Below, one piece after another: positions 54,377-62,028 of a stretch of 64,000 nt of DNA. Each line of letters opens with the position of its first letter. The first letter of the stretch is position 1. Where the stretch lies: NCBI RefSeq assembly GCF_965219595.1, contig NZ_OZ244781.1, forward strand, positions 2,914,001 through 2,978,000. The letters run 5' to 3'. This DNA is from Poriferisodalis sp022821985 (GTDB taxonomy: Bacteria; Actinomycetota; Acidimicrobiia; Acidimicrobiales; Poriferisodalaceae). The notes below the pieces were generated by a model. The model was given only the letters and a program-made list of their open reading frames with translations. It was not told the origin of the DNA and did not search any database. Both the position numbers and the translations under genes were made by a program.

Positions 54377-55888
54377 ATCGCTGGCGTCGTTCTCGCTGTC
54401 GCTCGACGTGCCAGCGTCGTCGGCTGCGGCTTCAACCACAGGTTCGCTCGGTGCTTCGGCGTCGTCTGCCGAATTCTCGACTTGTGCCCCGGCAGCGTCT
54501 TCGGTGGGGGTTTCGGTGTCGCTGCCCGCTTCGGCCGAAGCCTCCGCCGCCTCGCCCTTCGGTCGGCGCCCGCGGCCGCGCCGTGACTGGTTGCGCGGGC
54601 GCGCCTCGGTCGGGTCGATACCCAGGGCCGTTGCCACCTCGGGCAGGCGAGATGCCACCTTGCGCACCGCTTCGAGCAGCTCGGGGGTCGGCTCGGCCGG
54701 AATGGCAGGCAGCACCACATAGGGCCGCACCGGCGAGTACGCCACCGCCTCGAGCACAACGGCGATCCGGTGCTGGGAAGCTCCGGTGCCCAGCGCGGCA
54801 TTGGCCTGGGATGTCAGTTCCTGAGCGATCTCGGGGGGAAGCGGCGCGCCGGCCTTGGGAGGGCGGGAGCTGAGGCGCAGCGCTCGCACGACGCGCCCTT
54901 CCGTCAGGGTGGTCCGCAGCTCGTCGTGCCATTCATGCTGGCTGCGCTCGACGCGATCGTTGAGCCCTTCCCGGATCTTGTCGGCCAGATCCCGGGTCTC
55001 TGCGTCGCGGGCGAAGTCTTCGGCAGCTACCAGCACGGAGCGAAGGTCGCGCAGGTCGACCCGTTCGATGCCGGCGATAGCGGCGTCGGCGCGGTCGCGC
55101 CACTCGGCGATCTGCACTGGCCTGATCAGTGATTCCGCGAGCTGGAGCACACCCTCGGCCGGCACTTCGGGCGCACCGTCGGCAGCCGCCTTGCGATTCT
55201 GTTCGGTGATCTCGGCCCGCACCGCAGCGAGGCCGCCGCGTACCACCTGTTCGGCCACTACCTGCTGCTCGGCCGGCAGCGAGGCGATAAGTGCCTCACG
55301 GTGCTTACGACCAGGGCGGAGCTTGCGCGCTTTGGGGCGCGGGGGGCGGTCGGGGGTATCGGGCTTTTTCTGGGCGTCGGCATCTCGCGCCTGCCGCTTG
55401 CCGCTGCCCTCACGCCTGCGACGACCTTCGCCCTCGCGTCGCTTGCGCTGCTGGGGCTTGTCCCCGCTTGAGTCTGCGGCACCGTCACGGCTCCGGCGTG
55501 CTCCCTGGCGTTTGCGCTGGGAGCCTCGCGAGTCTCGCTCGCCGCTTCGGCGGCGTCCTCGCTCGCCTTCGCCACTGCGCTTGCGGCCGTCACGACCGCG
55601 GCTCACCCTGGTTGTCGTCGTTCCCGCGCCGCGATCCGGCGGGCCGATCAGCTCGATGCGCTCTGCGGGTGGCTTGCCGCTGCGAGCCTTGGGCGGGAGC
55701 ACCTCGGTGACGAAGATGCCGTCGACCTCGAACTCGGCGTCGACGCGCAGAACATCTCCCGCAGCGGCGCCCTTTGGCAGCAAGCCGCCATCCAGCACGC
55801 CTTTCGGCTCTTTCGCTCCTGCGGCGCGCCATGTCCACGAGCCGTCGTCACGCCGGCTGGTCAACTCGACTTCGAGGCGACGGCTCAC
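54329..55888 (-). CDS. Large basic/acidic protein, possible nucleic-acid-binding, unknown function
   Basis: A 519-residue protein in four parts. The N-terminus (1-80) is a small beta-rich domain (VELTSRRDDGSWTWRAAGA, then FVTEVLPP). Residues about 85-185 are an extremely basic Arg/Lys/Gly/Ser-rich stretch (GEGERGRRRSGERDSRGS). Residues about 190-430 are a predicted helical domain starting PGRKHREALIASLPAEQQVV and including IRPVQIAEWRDRADAAIAG. The end is highly acidic (DDAGTSSDSENDASDSASED). The layout suggests binding of RNA or DNA, but no family with known function is recognised. GTG 55886-55888 with GAAGGCG upstream. Confidence 0.65.
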   Translation of the reverse strand: MSRRLEVELTSRRDDGSWTWRAAGAKEPKGVLDGGLLPKGAAAGDVLRVDAEFEVDGIFVTEVLPPKARSGKPPAERIELIGPPDRGAGTTTTRVSRGRDGRKRSGEGERGRRRSGERDSRGSQRKRQGARRSRDGAADSSGDKPQQRKRREGEGRRRREGSGKRQARDADAQKKPDTPDRPPRPKARKLRPGRKHREALIASLPAEQQVVAEQVVRGGLAAVRAEITEQNRKAAADGAPEVPAEGVLQLAESLIRPVQIAEWRDRADAAIAGIERVDLRDLRSVLVAAEDFARDAETRDLADKIREGLNDRVERSQHEWHDELRTTLTEGRVVRALRLSSRPPKAGAPLPPEIAQELTSQANAALGTGASQHRIAVVLEAVAYSPVRPYVVLPAIPAEPTPELLEAVRKVASRLPEVATALGIDPTEARPRNQSRRGRGRRPKGEAAEASAEAGSDTETPTEDAAGAQVENSADDAEAPSEPVVEAAADDAGTSSDSENDASDSASEDVAVEEVTHPA

Positions 55889-56145
55889 GGCGCCTTCACC
55901 AACACTCGCGGGAGGTTAGTGGCGTGCCTCCGGTTTGGCGGCACGGGATCACGCAGCGCCGCAGGTGCTCCTGGGCCCGATCGGAGGCCTGCGAGAAAAT
56001 TCCTCGGAGGGGGACGGCAATCGTCGTACCCTCGAAGGCAGCTACCGGGTGCCCCGCGTTACAGCGGTTCACCTAGGCATTCGTGGCGCGCTCACGCACG
56101 CCTGTAGCTCTGCAACACCACCAGTCCCTGAAAGGGCCTCCGACG

Positions 56146-58632
56146 ATGGCCGGACCGACCGCACCGACGACGATCGCACGCGAGATCCACGAGATCGATG
56201 TCGCCGACGAGATGCGTGACTCGTTCATGCCCTATGCGCTGTCGGTCACGACGGCGCGGGCGATACCTGATGTTCGTGACGGCCTCAAGCCGGTCCAGCG
56301 GCGGATCCTCTATGTGATGGACGATCTGGGACTGCGACCCGGCTCGCCGTTCCGCAAGTCGGCTGGGGTCGTGGGCGAGGTGATGGGCAAGTACCACCCC
56401 CACGGTGACAGCGCGATCTACGAGGCGATGGTCCGCATGGGCCAGAACTTCGCTATGTCGGTGCCGCTGGTAGAGCCGAAGGGCAACTTCGGCAGCCTCG
56501 ACGATCCGCCGGCCGCCTACCGCTACACCGAAGCTCGGCTGCGAGGCGCTGCGATGACGATGGTGGCCGACATCGACGAGAACACCGTCGAATTCGCTCC
56601 GAACTTCGACGGCGAACGGACCGAGCCCACCTGCCTGCCGGCGCTGCTGCCGAACCTGCTGGTGAACGGCGCCAGCGGCATCGCAGTGGGCATGGCCACC
56701 AACATGGCGCCCCACAACCTCGGTGAGGTTGCCGAGGCCATCAAGCTGGTGCTGCGCCGCGCCCAGCGCCGCCCGGGCATCCAGACGCTTATGGAAGTGC
56801 TGCCAGGGCCCGACTTCCCCACGGGCGGCAGGGTGCTGTGGGACGAGCAGCTCGCCGAGGCCTATGAGACCGGTCGTGGCTCGGTGCGAATCCGCGCCAC
56901 GGTGCATTTCGAACGGTTGACGGCCACCAGGCAGGCCATTGTGGTGACCGAGCTGCCGTACATGGTGGGGCCCGAGCGGGTGCTCGCCAAGATCCGGGAA
57001 CTCGTCAAGGCAGGACAGCTCGACCAAGTTGGCGATGTGAACGACCTGTCGGGCCGCACCAGCGGGCTGCGGCTGGTCATCGAGTGCAAGCCGCACGCCG
57101 ACCCTCAACAGGTGCTGGCCGAGCTGTGGCGGCGGACGCCATTGGAGGAGTCGTTCGGCATCAACAACGTGGCCTTGGTGGGCGGAGTTCCGCAAACGCT
57201 GGGCATCCGGGAGCTGTGTGAGCACTACATCACCCACCGGCTCGACGTCATCGTGCGCCGAACACAGCATCGGCTGGATCGGGCGCGCGAACGCGAGCAC
57301 ATCGTGGAGGGTCTGCTCATCGCGCTCGACGCCATCGACACGGTGATCGCCATCATCCGGGGCTCCGCCGACGTGCAAGCTGCCCGTGCCGGTCTGATCG
57401 AGCGGCTGAGCCTGACCGAGGTGCAGGCCAACCACATTCTCGACATGCAGTTGCGGCGGTTGACGGCCTTGGAGACGCAGAAGCTGCGAGACGAGCTGAC
57501 CGAGCTGCGTACGGCCATTGCGTCGTATCTCGCCATTCTGGAATCCAACGAACGCCGTCGCCAGATCGTCGCCACCGAACTCGACGAACTGGTCGAACAG
57601 TTCGGGGTGCCCCGCCGCAGCAAGCTGGTGGAACGTGCGGAGGTCGACGCCGAAGCAGCACGGCTGGCCGACGAGGCGGCCGAGACAGCCAATGGCGGCT
57701 CGGCTGGTAGGGGAGCGCTGGCTGGAGTTGCTGGTGGGGGAGTGGCAGTCGCCGGTGTGAGCACGGTGACGCTGTCGACATCGGGTTTGCTCGGGCGCCG
57801 TCATGCCGAAGACCCGCTCGCAGCCAAGCCCGGCCGCCACGATGTGCTGGCGGCAGAAGTCACTGTGTCCGATCTCGAAACGGTGACTGCGCTCACCGAT
57901 CGGGCACGACTGCTCACGGTGGATGTGCGGGTGATTCCCGAGATGGCGCGCGGCAGCAGGGGAGCGCCCCAGAGCGAGATGTTCGATCTGTCCAGGGGCG
58001 AACGGATTGTGGCGCTGCTTGCCGCGGAGATCGGTGCGGGCCTCGTAGCGCTGGTGACTCGCAGCGGTACCGGCAAGCGCGTCGATGCAGCCGAGCTGCT
58101 GGCGCGCCGCGACGGCGCCTCAGCCATGACGCTGCGCGATCGCGACCGGCTTGTGGCCGCGTTTGAGGCACCTGACGGATCCGAGCTGGCGGTCGTGTCC
58201 TCCACCGGTCATGTGCTGCGCACGGCGTCCGACGCCTTCGCTCCCAAGGGGCCGGACGCCGGGGGAGTGAACGCCATGAAGCTCGCTGCAGGGGCCACGG
58301 TGCTGACTGCCGCGCAGGTCGCGTTCGGCTCGTTGGTGGCTGCGGTCACCGATGAAGGCACGCTCAAAGTGACCGACATGTCCGAGGTGCCCGCTCAGGG
58401 CCGAGGCACCGCAGGTTCGCCGACTGTGCGCTTCGGCGGCTTCGAGACATGCGTTGCCTACGCATGGGTCGGCGTGAATCGCCAGATCGCCGCCATCGTG
58501 GCTGACGACGGCGATCCGAAGCGGCCCGACCCCACGCCGGTGCGCCCAGAGCTGGCGCCCACCAAGCGCAACCTGCGGGCCCGGCGGACAGGCCCCAGAA
58601 TCGTTGCTCTCGGTCAGGATCGGTTCGCATGA
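56146..58632 (+). CDS. parC: Type IIA DNA topoisomerase subunit A (ParC/GyrA-like)
   Basis: An 828-residue DNA-cleaving subunit. The catalytic Tyr127 is in AAYRYTEARLRGAA; the quinolone-region segment KSAGVVGEVMGKYHPHGDSA and TNMAPHNLGEV are clear. The C-terminal domain has degenerate blades, with no QRRGGKG GyrA box seen, which favours topoisomerase IV-like or decatenase activity over gyrase. A low-complexity Gly/Ala insert (about 535-570) precedes this domain. ATG 56146 has GAAAGGG upstream. It is followed by the B subunit with an ATGA overlap; A before B is the reverse of the usual gyrB-gyrA order. Confidence 0.87.
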   Translation: MAGPTAPTTIAREIHEIDVADEMRDSFMPYALSVTTARAIPDVRDGLKPVQRRILYVMDDLGLRPGSPFRKSAGVVGEVMGKYHPHGDSAIYEAMVRMGQNFAMSVPLVEPKGNFGSLDDPPAAYRYTEARLRGAAMTMVADIDENTVEFAPNFDGERTEPTCLPALLPNLLVNGASGIAVGMATNMAPHNLGEVAEAIKLVLRRAQRRPGIQTLMEVLPGPDFPTGGRVLWDEQLAEAYETGRGSVRIRATVHFERLTATRQAIVVTELPYMVGPERVLAKIRELVKAGQLDQVGDVNDLSGRTSGLRLVIECKPHADPQQVLAELWRRTPLEESFGINNVALVGGVPQTLGIRELCEHYITHRLDVIVRRTQHRLDRAREREHIVEGLLIALDAIDTVIAIIRGSADVQAARAGLIERLSLTEVQANHILDMQLRRLTALETQKLRDELTELRTAIASYLAILESNERRRQIVATELDELVEQFGVPRRSKLVERAEVDAEAARLADEAAETANGGSAGRGALAGVAGGGVAVAGVSTVTLSTSGLLGRRHAEDPLAAKPGRHDVLAAEVTVSDLETVTALTDRARLLTVDVRVIPEMARGSRGAPQSEMFDLSRGERIVALLAAEIGAGLVALVTRSGTGKRVDAAELLARRDGASAMTLRDRDRLVAAFEAPDGSELAVVSSTGHVLRTASDAFAPKGPDAGGVNAMKLAAGATVLTAAQVAFGSLVAAVTDEGTLKVTDMSEVPAQGRGTAGSPTVRFGGFETCVAYAWVGVNRQIAAIVADDGDPKRPDPTPVRPELAPTKRNLRARRTGPRIVALGQDRFA

Positions 58633-60716
58633 GCATGACCACTATCGACCCCACAGCCGACGATGGTCCCAACCGACCGATCGTTCCCGCCGCAGCGGCG
58701 GGAACCGGCGTATACGACGCCGACGCCATCGAGGTGCTGGAAGGCCTCGAAGCGGTCCGCAAGCGACCCGGCATGTACATCGGCGGCACCGGTTCTGGCG
58801 GGCTCACCCACCTGTTGTGGGAGATCATTGACAACGCCGTGGACGAAGCGGCTGCGGGGCACGGCAAGCTGATCGAGGTCTCCTTCCACGGCGACGGTTC
58901 CTACGAGGTCGCCGACCAAGGTCGCGGCATTCCCGTCGACATCAAGGAAGGCGACGTGACTGCGCTGGAAGTGGTGTTCACCGAGCTGCATGCTGGGGGC
59001 AAGTTCGGCAACGGCGCGTACGGCGCGTCGGGAGGCTTGCACGGCGTGGGCGCTTCGGTGGTCAACGCGCTGTCATCGCGCATGGAGGTCGAGGTCGACC
59101 GCAATGGCCGCACCCACCGGCTGGAGTTTCGGGACCGTGAGGCAGGCAATACCGACGCTGCCGGGCGCTTCCGGCGAGGTCATGCGCTCAAGATCGTGGG
59201 GAAGGTGTCACCGAAGCGGACCGGCACGAGGGTGCGTTTCTGGCCCGATGCCGACGTGTTCGATGCCGATGCCTCGATCAGCTACGCCGAGGTTCGTGAG
59301 CGCGTGAAGCAGACGTGCTTCCTCGTGCCCAAGGTGAAGATCTCCCTGACTGACCGCCGCCGCGAACCGATCACGTCTGAGGAACTGATGTCGTCGGGAG
59401 GCTTGGCCGACTTCGTCGAGCAGTTGCGAGGCGATGCTGAGCCAGTGGGCGGCCTGATCGAGCTGCACGGCACCGAAGATTTCACCGAGCAGGTGCCGGT
59501 GGACGGTCAGCTCACCGAGGTCGTCCGTCATTGCGAGGTGGATGTGGCGATGCGCTGGTGTGCATCGTTCGACGCCCGCATCGTGAGCTTCGTCAACACC
59601 ATTCCCACGCCCGACGGGGGCACCCATGTGGCGGGTTTCGAGCGGGCGCTCACGACTGCCGTGAACGGGGCGCTGGCTGACGCCGATCTGCGCAAGCTGC
59701 GGCGCCTGCGAGATGACGCCCGCGCCCAGCGCGACGACGCGCAGGAGGGCCTAGTAGCTGTAGTACGGGTGACGTTTCCCGAACCCCAATTCCGGGGTCA
59801 GACCAAGCGCGAGCTCGGGACGCCCCCGGTGCAGCGCACCGTCAACAACATCGTTCGCGACGGTTTGCGCGACTGGTTCTCGGGCACGTCGGCATCGAGC
59901 AAGCGGACCCACGTGAAGGCGGTGCTCGACAAGATCTCCAACGCCGTGGTGAACCGGGTGACCACCCGCCGCGCTCTTGACGAGCGGCGCAAGGCGGCAG
60001 CGCTGGGATCGGGGGGCATGCCGGCCAAGCTGGCCGATTGCCGGCTGCATCCCGGGGGCGAATTGTTGATCGTGGAGGGCGATTCGGCCGCCGGGCCGGC
60101 CAAGCGGGCGCGTGACAGTGCCTGGCAGGCGGTGCTGCCGCTGCGTGGCAAGGTGGTCAACGCCGGCAAAGGCACGGCCAAAGCAGTGCTCGACAACGCG
60201 GAGGCGACAGCGCTGTTCACCGCCGTGGGCGGCGGCTCAGGACCGGCGTTCGACCTGGATCAGACCCGCTACAGCCGCGTCGTGCTGCTGGCCGACGCCG
60301 ACGTAGACGGCAGTCATATTCGCTGCCTGGTGCTCACGCTGGTGTACCACTACATGCGCCCGCTACTCGACGCCGGCAGGGTGTTCGCCGCCCAGCCGCC
60401 GACGCACGCCTTCACGATCGGTCAGGAGAAGCGGTTCGTGTACGCCGAGGCAGAACGGGACACGCTGATCGCCGAGTTGGATGCAGCGGGGCGGCGTTAC
60501 CGGCTGACTCGATTCAAGGGCCTCGGCGAAATGGACGACGCCGAGCTGTTCGAGACCACGCTCAACCCCGAGACGCGAGTGCTGCGCCAGATCACCGTTG
60601 GCGATGCGCGAGCAGCGCAGGAGGCATTCGAAGTGATGATGGGCGCGGCGGTCGACCCACGCAGGACCTTCATCGTCGCCCACAGCAGCAGCTACGGCCA
60701 CGCCCTCGACATCTAA
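58629..60716 (+). CDS. parE: Type IIA DNA topoisomerase subunit B (ParE/GyrB-like)
   Basis: A 695-residue ATPase subunit. The GHKL ATP site has LLWEIIDNAVDEAAAGH and YEVADQGRGIPVD, with GKFGNGAYGASGGLHGVG as lid; the TOPRIM domain has LLIVEGDSAAGPAKRARD and LLADADVDGSHIRCL; the C-terminal RFKGLGEMDDAELFETTLNP is typical. The 695-residue length suits ParE or actinobacterial GyrB. Together with the upstream A subunit it forms a heterotetramer. The pair is away from dnaA and recF, so it is probably a second type II topoisomerase. Confidence 0.9.
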   Translation: MSMTTIDPTADDGPNRPIVPAAAAGTGVYDADAIEVLEGLEAVRKRPGMYIGGTGSGGLTHLLWEIIDNAVDEAAAGHGKLIEVSFHGDGSYEVADQGRGIPVDIKEGDVTALEVVFTELHAGGKFGNGAYGASGGLHGVGASVVNALSSRMEVEVDRNGRTHRLEFRDREAGNTDAAGRFRRGHALKIVGKVSPKRTGTRVRFWPDADVFDADASISYAEVRERVKQTCFLVPKVKISLTDRRREPITSEELMSSGGLADFVEQLRGDAEPVGGLIELHGTEDFTEQVPVDGQLTEVVRHCEVDVAMRWCASFDARIVSFVNTIPTPDGGTHVAGFERALTTAVNGALADADLRKLRRLRDDARAQRDDAQEGLVAVVRVTFPEPQFRGQTKRELGTPPVQRTVNNIVRDGLRDWFSGTSASSKRTHVKAVLDKISNAVVNRVTTRRALDERRKAAALGSGGMPAKLADCRLHPGGELLIVEGDSAAGPAKRARDSAWQAVLPLRGKVVNAGKGTAKAVLDNAEATALFTAVGGGSGPAFDLDQTRYSRVVLLADADVDGSHIRCLVLTLVYHYMRPLLDAGRVFAAQPPTHAFTIGQEKRFVYAEAERDTLIAELDAAGRRYRLTRFKGLGEMDDAELFETTLNPETRVLRQITVGDARAAQEAFEVMMGAAVDPRRTFIVAHSSSYGHALDI

Positions 60717-60788
60717 AGCGCCCTGTCGTGGCGGTGTGCCGAAAATCAGGGCAGGCGTTTGGCCAGCGTTGGCTACCTTGACGCGCCG

Positions 60789-60838
60789 GTGCGCCGCCCC
60801 GAACTCGGTCACAAGCCTTCAACCAAGGGGCGGCGCAC
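60789..60838. repeat. Perfect 12-bp inverted repeat
   Basis: Arms GTGCGCCGCCCC and GGGGCGGCGCAC flank a 26-base loop, 72 bases after parE. As RNA it would form a very stable stem on either strand. Confidence 0.85.
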
Positions 60839-60882
60839 TTGCAATCCTCAGCGTAACAGCAGAGGCCGGAGTCATTTCCAGG

Positions 60883-60922
60883 ATTATCGAACCGCTTTCG
60901 GAACGCCGATAATAGACATTAT
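60883..60922. repeat. Overlapping, mutually exclusive AT-rich inverted repeats
   Basis: CGATAAT at 60907-60913 can pair either with ATTATCG (60883-60889) or, through ATAAT, with ATTAT (60918-60922). Confidence 0.75.
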
Positions 60923-60998
60923 GTCAAGTTGAGCCGGATTCGGTCTCGAACCCTCTGTGGCAAAGGCTTGGCTCGAACGTGTTGCGCGGCAGCGGCTG

Positions 60999-61853
60999 CT
61001 AGCCCGTGGTTTGTGACGGGCCCGGCGAGTCTGCGGCGGCTTCGCAGGCTGGTGAGGCCCGGCTGCTGTCGTCAAAGCACCAGGGTTGCCATCCCCGGAT
61101 AACCCACATGTCGTACGCAACCTGCAGGTTGATCTCCGGTTGCAGCCATGGATCGCATGAAGAAGACGGTCGACGACCTGTACGTCGCCCTTCCTCCTTG
61201 GCATGGAAGCACCACTGCGCGGCGGGTGTAGCCATGGTGATGCCGTCACAACGCAGTTCCGGCGCACTGATGTCGTCGGGCAGACGGGCAACCTCGGGAA
61301 GTCGATCGATGCCTTTGCCCGCCCAGCACGTTGCGTTGAGCTGGAGGAGGCCCCAGTCGTTGGTCACGGAGACCAGGCGTTCGGTGCAGCGCGATTCTCG
61401 CCACATCAACGCGAGGACTACGTCGGGGTCCCAATCCCCCATTTCTTGAACCTGAGATCGGTAGCGGTCACATGCCAACGACACTCCTGGCGCAACCGTG
61501 CGGCGGAACTGCTGACTCGGTTCGACGAGTTCATATGCGGTCGCGATGGGCGACGCGGGCAGATTCGGATGCTCGACGACCGCGTTGTCTTCCACTCCCT
61601 CCCTGCGTGGCGACGCCGGCTCGGAACTGGCTTCGATGATGACCGGCGGTGCTGTCAGCGGGCTGCGTAGGGCCGTCGAGACCGAATCTGCTGATGACAG
61701 CGTCGAGCGTTCCGCGGATGGGCTCGCCGGGGGCGACGTGGTGCCCATCTCCGGTGAGCTGGCGGCAGCCAAGATCAATGCACCGATGGCGACGGCCGAC
61801 ACACAGACCATGGCCGCGGCAATGCGCTTGAGATGTCGTGAGAGAAGGGGCAT
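60999..61853 (-). CDS. Secreted lytic transglycosylase-like (lysozyme-fold) protein
   Basis: About 284 residues. A signal anchor MPLLSRHLKRIAAAMVCVSA with AIGALILAAASS is followed by a Ser/Pro-rich linker (about 30-125). The catalytic part has PDVVLALMWRESRCTERLVS, with Glu as general acid, and NDWGLLQLNATCW, the goose-lysozyme/SLT pattern. Several Cys in the C-terminal half could form disulfides outside the cell. The likely role is peptidoglycan cleavage. ATG 61853 is chosen to place the signal sequence first; longer frames up to 62048 lack coding character. It is convergent with parE. Confidence 0.75.
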   Translation of the reverse strand: MPLLSRHLKRIAAAMVCVSAVAIGALILAAASSPEMGTTSPPASPSAERSTLSSADSVSTALRSPLTAPPVIIEASSEPASPRREGVEDNAVVEHPNLPASPIATAYELVEPSQQFRRTVAPGVSLACDRYRSQVQEMGDWDPDVVLALMWRESRCTERLVSVTNDWGLLQLNATCWAGKGIDRLPEVARLPDDISAPELRCDGITMATPAAQWCFHAKEEGRRTGRRPSSSCDPWLQPEINLQVAYDMWVIRGWQPWCFDDSSRASPACEAAADSPGPSQTTG

Positions 61854-62028
61854 TGCCTCGGGGGGTCGGCAAACGAGGCGGGAGCCTATGGTTCGACGCC
61901 CACCGAGAGGCATCAGCGTCCCGGCAGGCCTGGAGCTGGACAGGTAGCGTGATGAGACGGTTGCACAGTCGCCTGGCTTGCTTGCAACCGCTGCGATCAG
62001 ATCACGCCGAGCAGTACGGGGGCATGCC

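Larger units (their letters stand above)
60717..60998. other. Intergenic stretch with several inverted repeats
   Basis: No coding frame is convincing in these 282 bases, which separate parE from the convergent lytic-transglycosylase-like gene. Three structures stand out. (1) GTGCGCCGCCCC (60789-60800) and GGGGCGGCGCAC (60827-60838), a perfect 12-bp inverted repeat with a 26-base loop. (2) ATTATCG (60883-60889) and CGATAAT (60907-60913), with CCG-CTTT-CGG inside. (3) ATAAT (60909-60913) and ATTAT (60918-60922). Structures 2 and 3 share bases and exclude each other. The stretch 60880-60925 is clearly AT-richer than its surroundings. Terminators or a small RNA are possible. Confidence 0.55.

Noticed and set aside
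56083..56145. GTG 56083 as the start of the topoisomerase A subunit
   Set aside because: The added 21 residues are unlike the family and ATG 56146 has GAAAGGG at good spacing.
60930..60960. TCTCGAACC-like stretch as a tRNA T-arm
   Set aside because: No pairing five-base T-stem, no anticodon arm or acceptor stem can be drawn around it on either strand.
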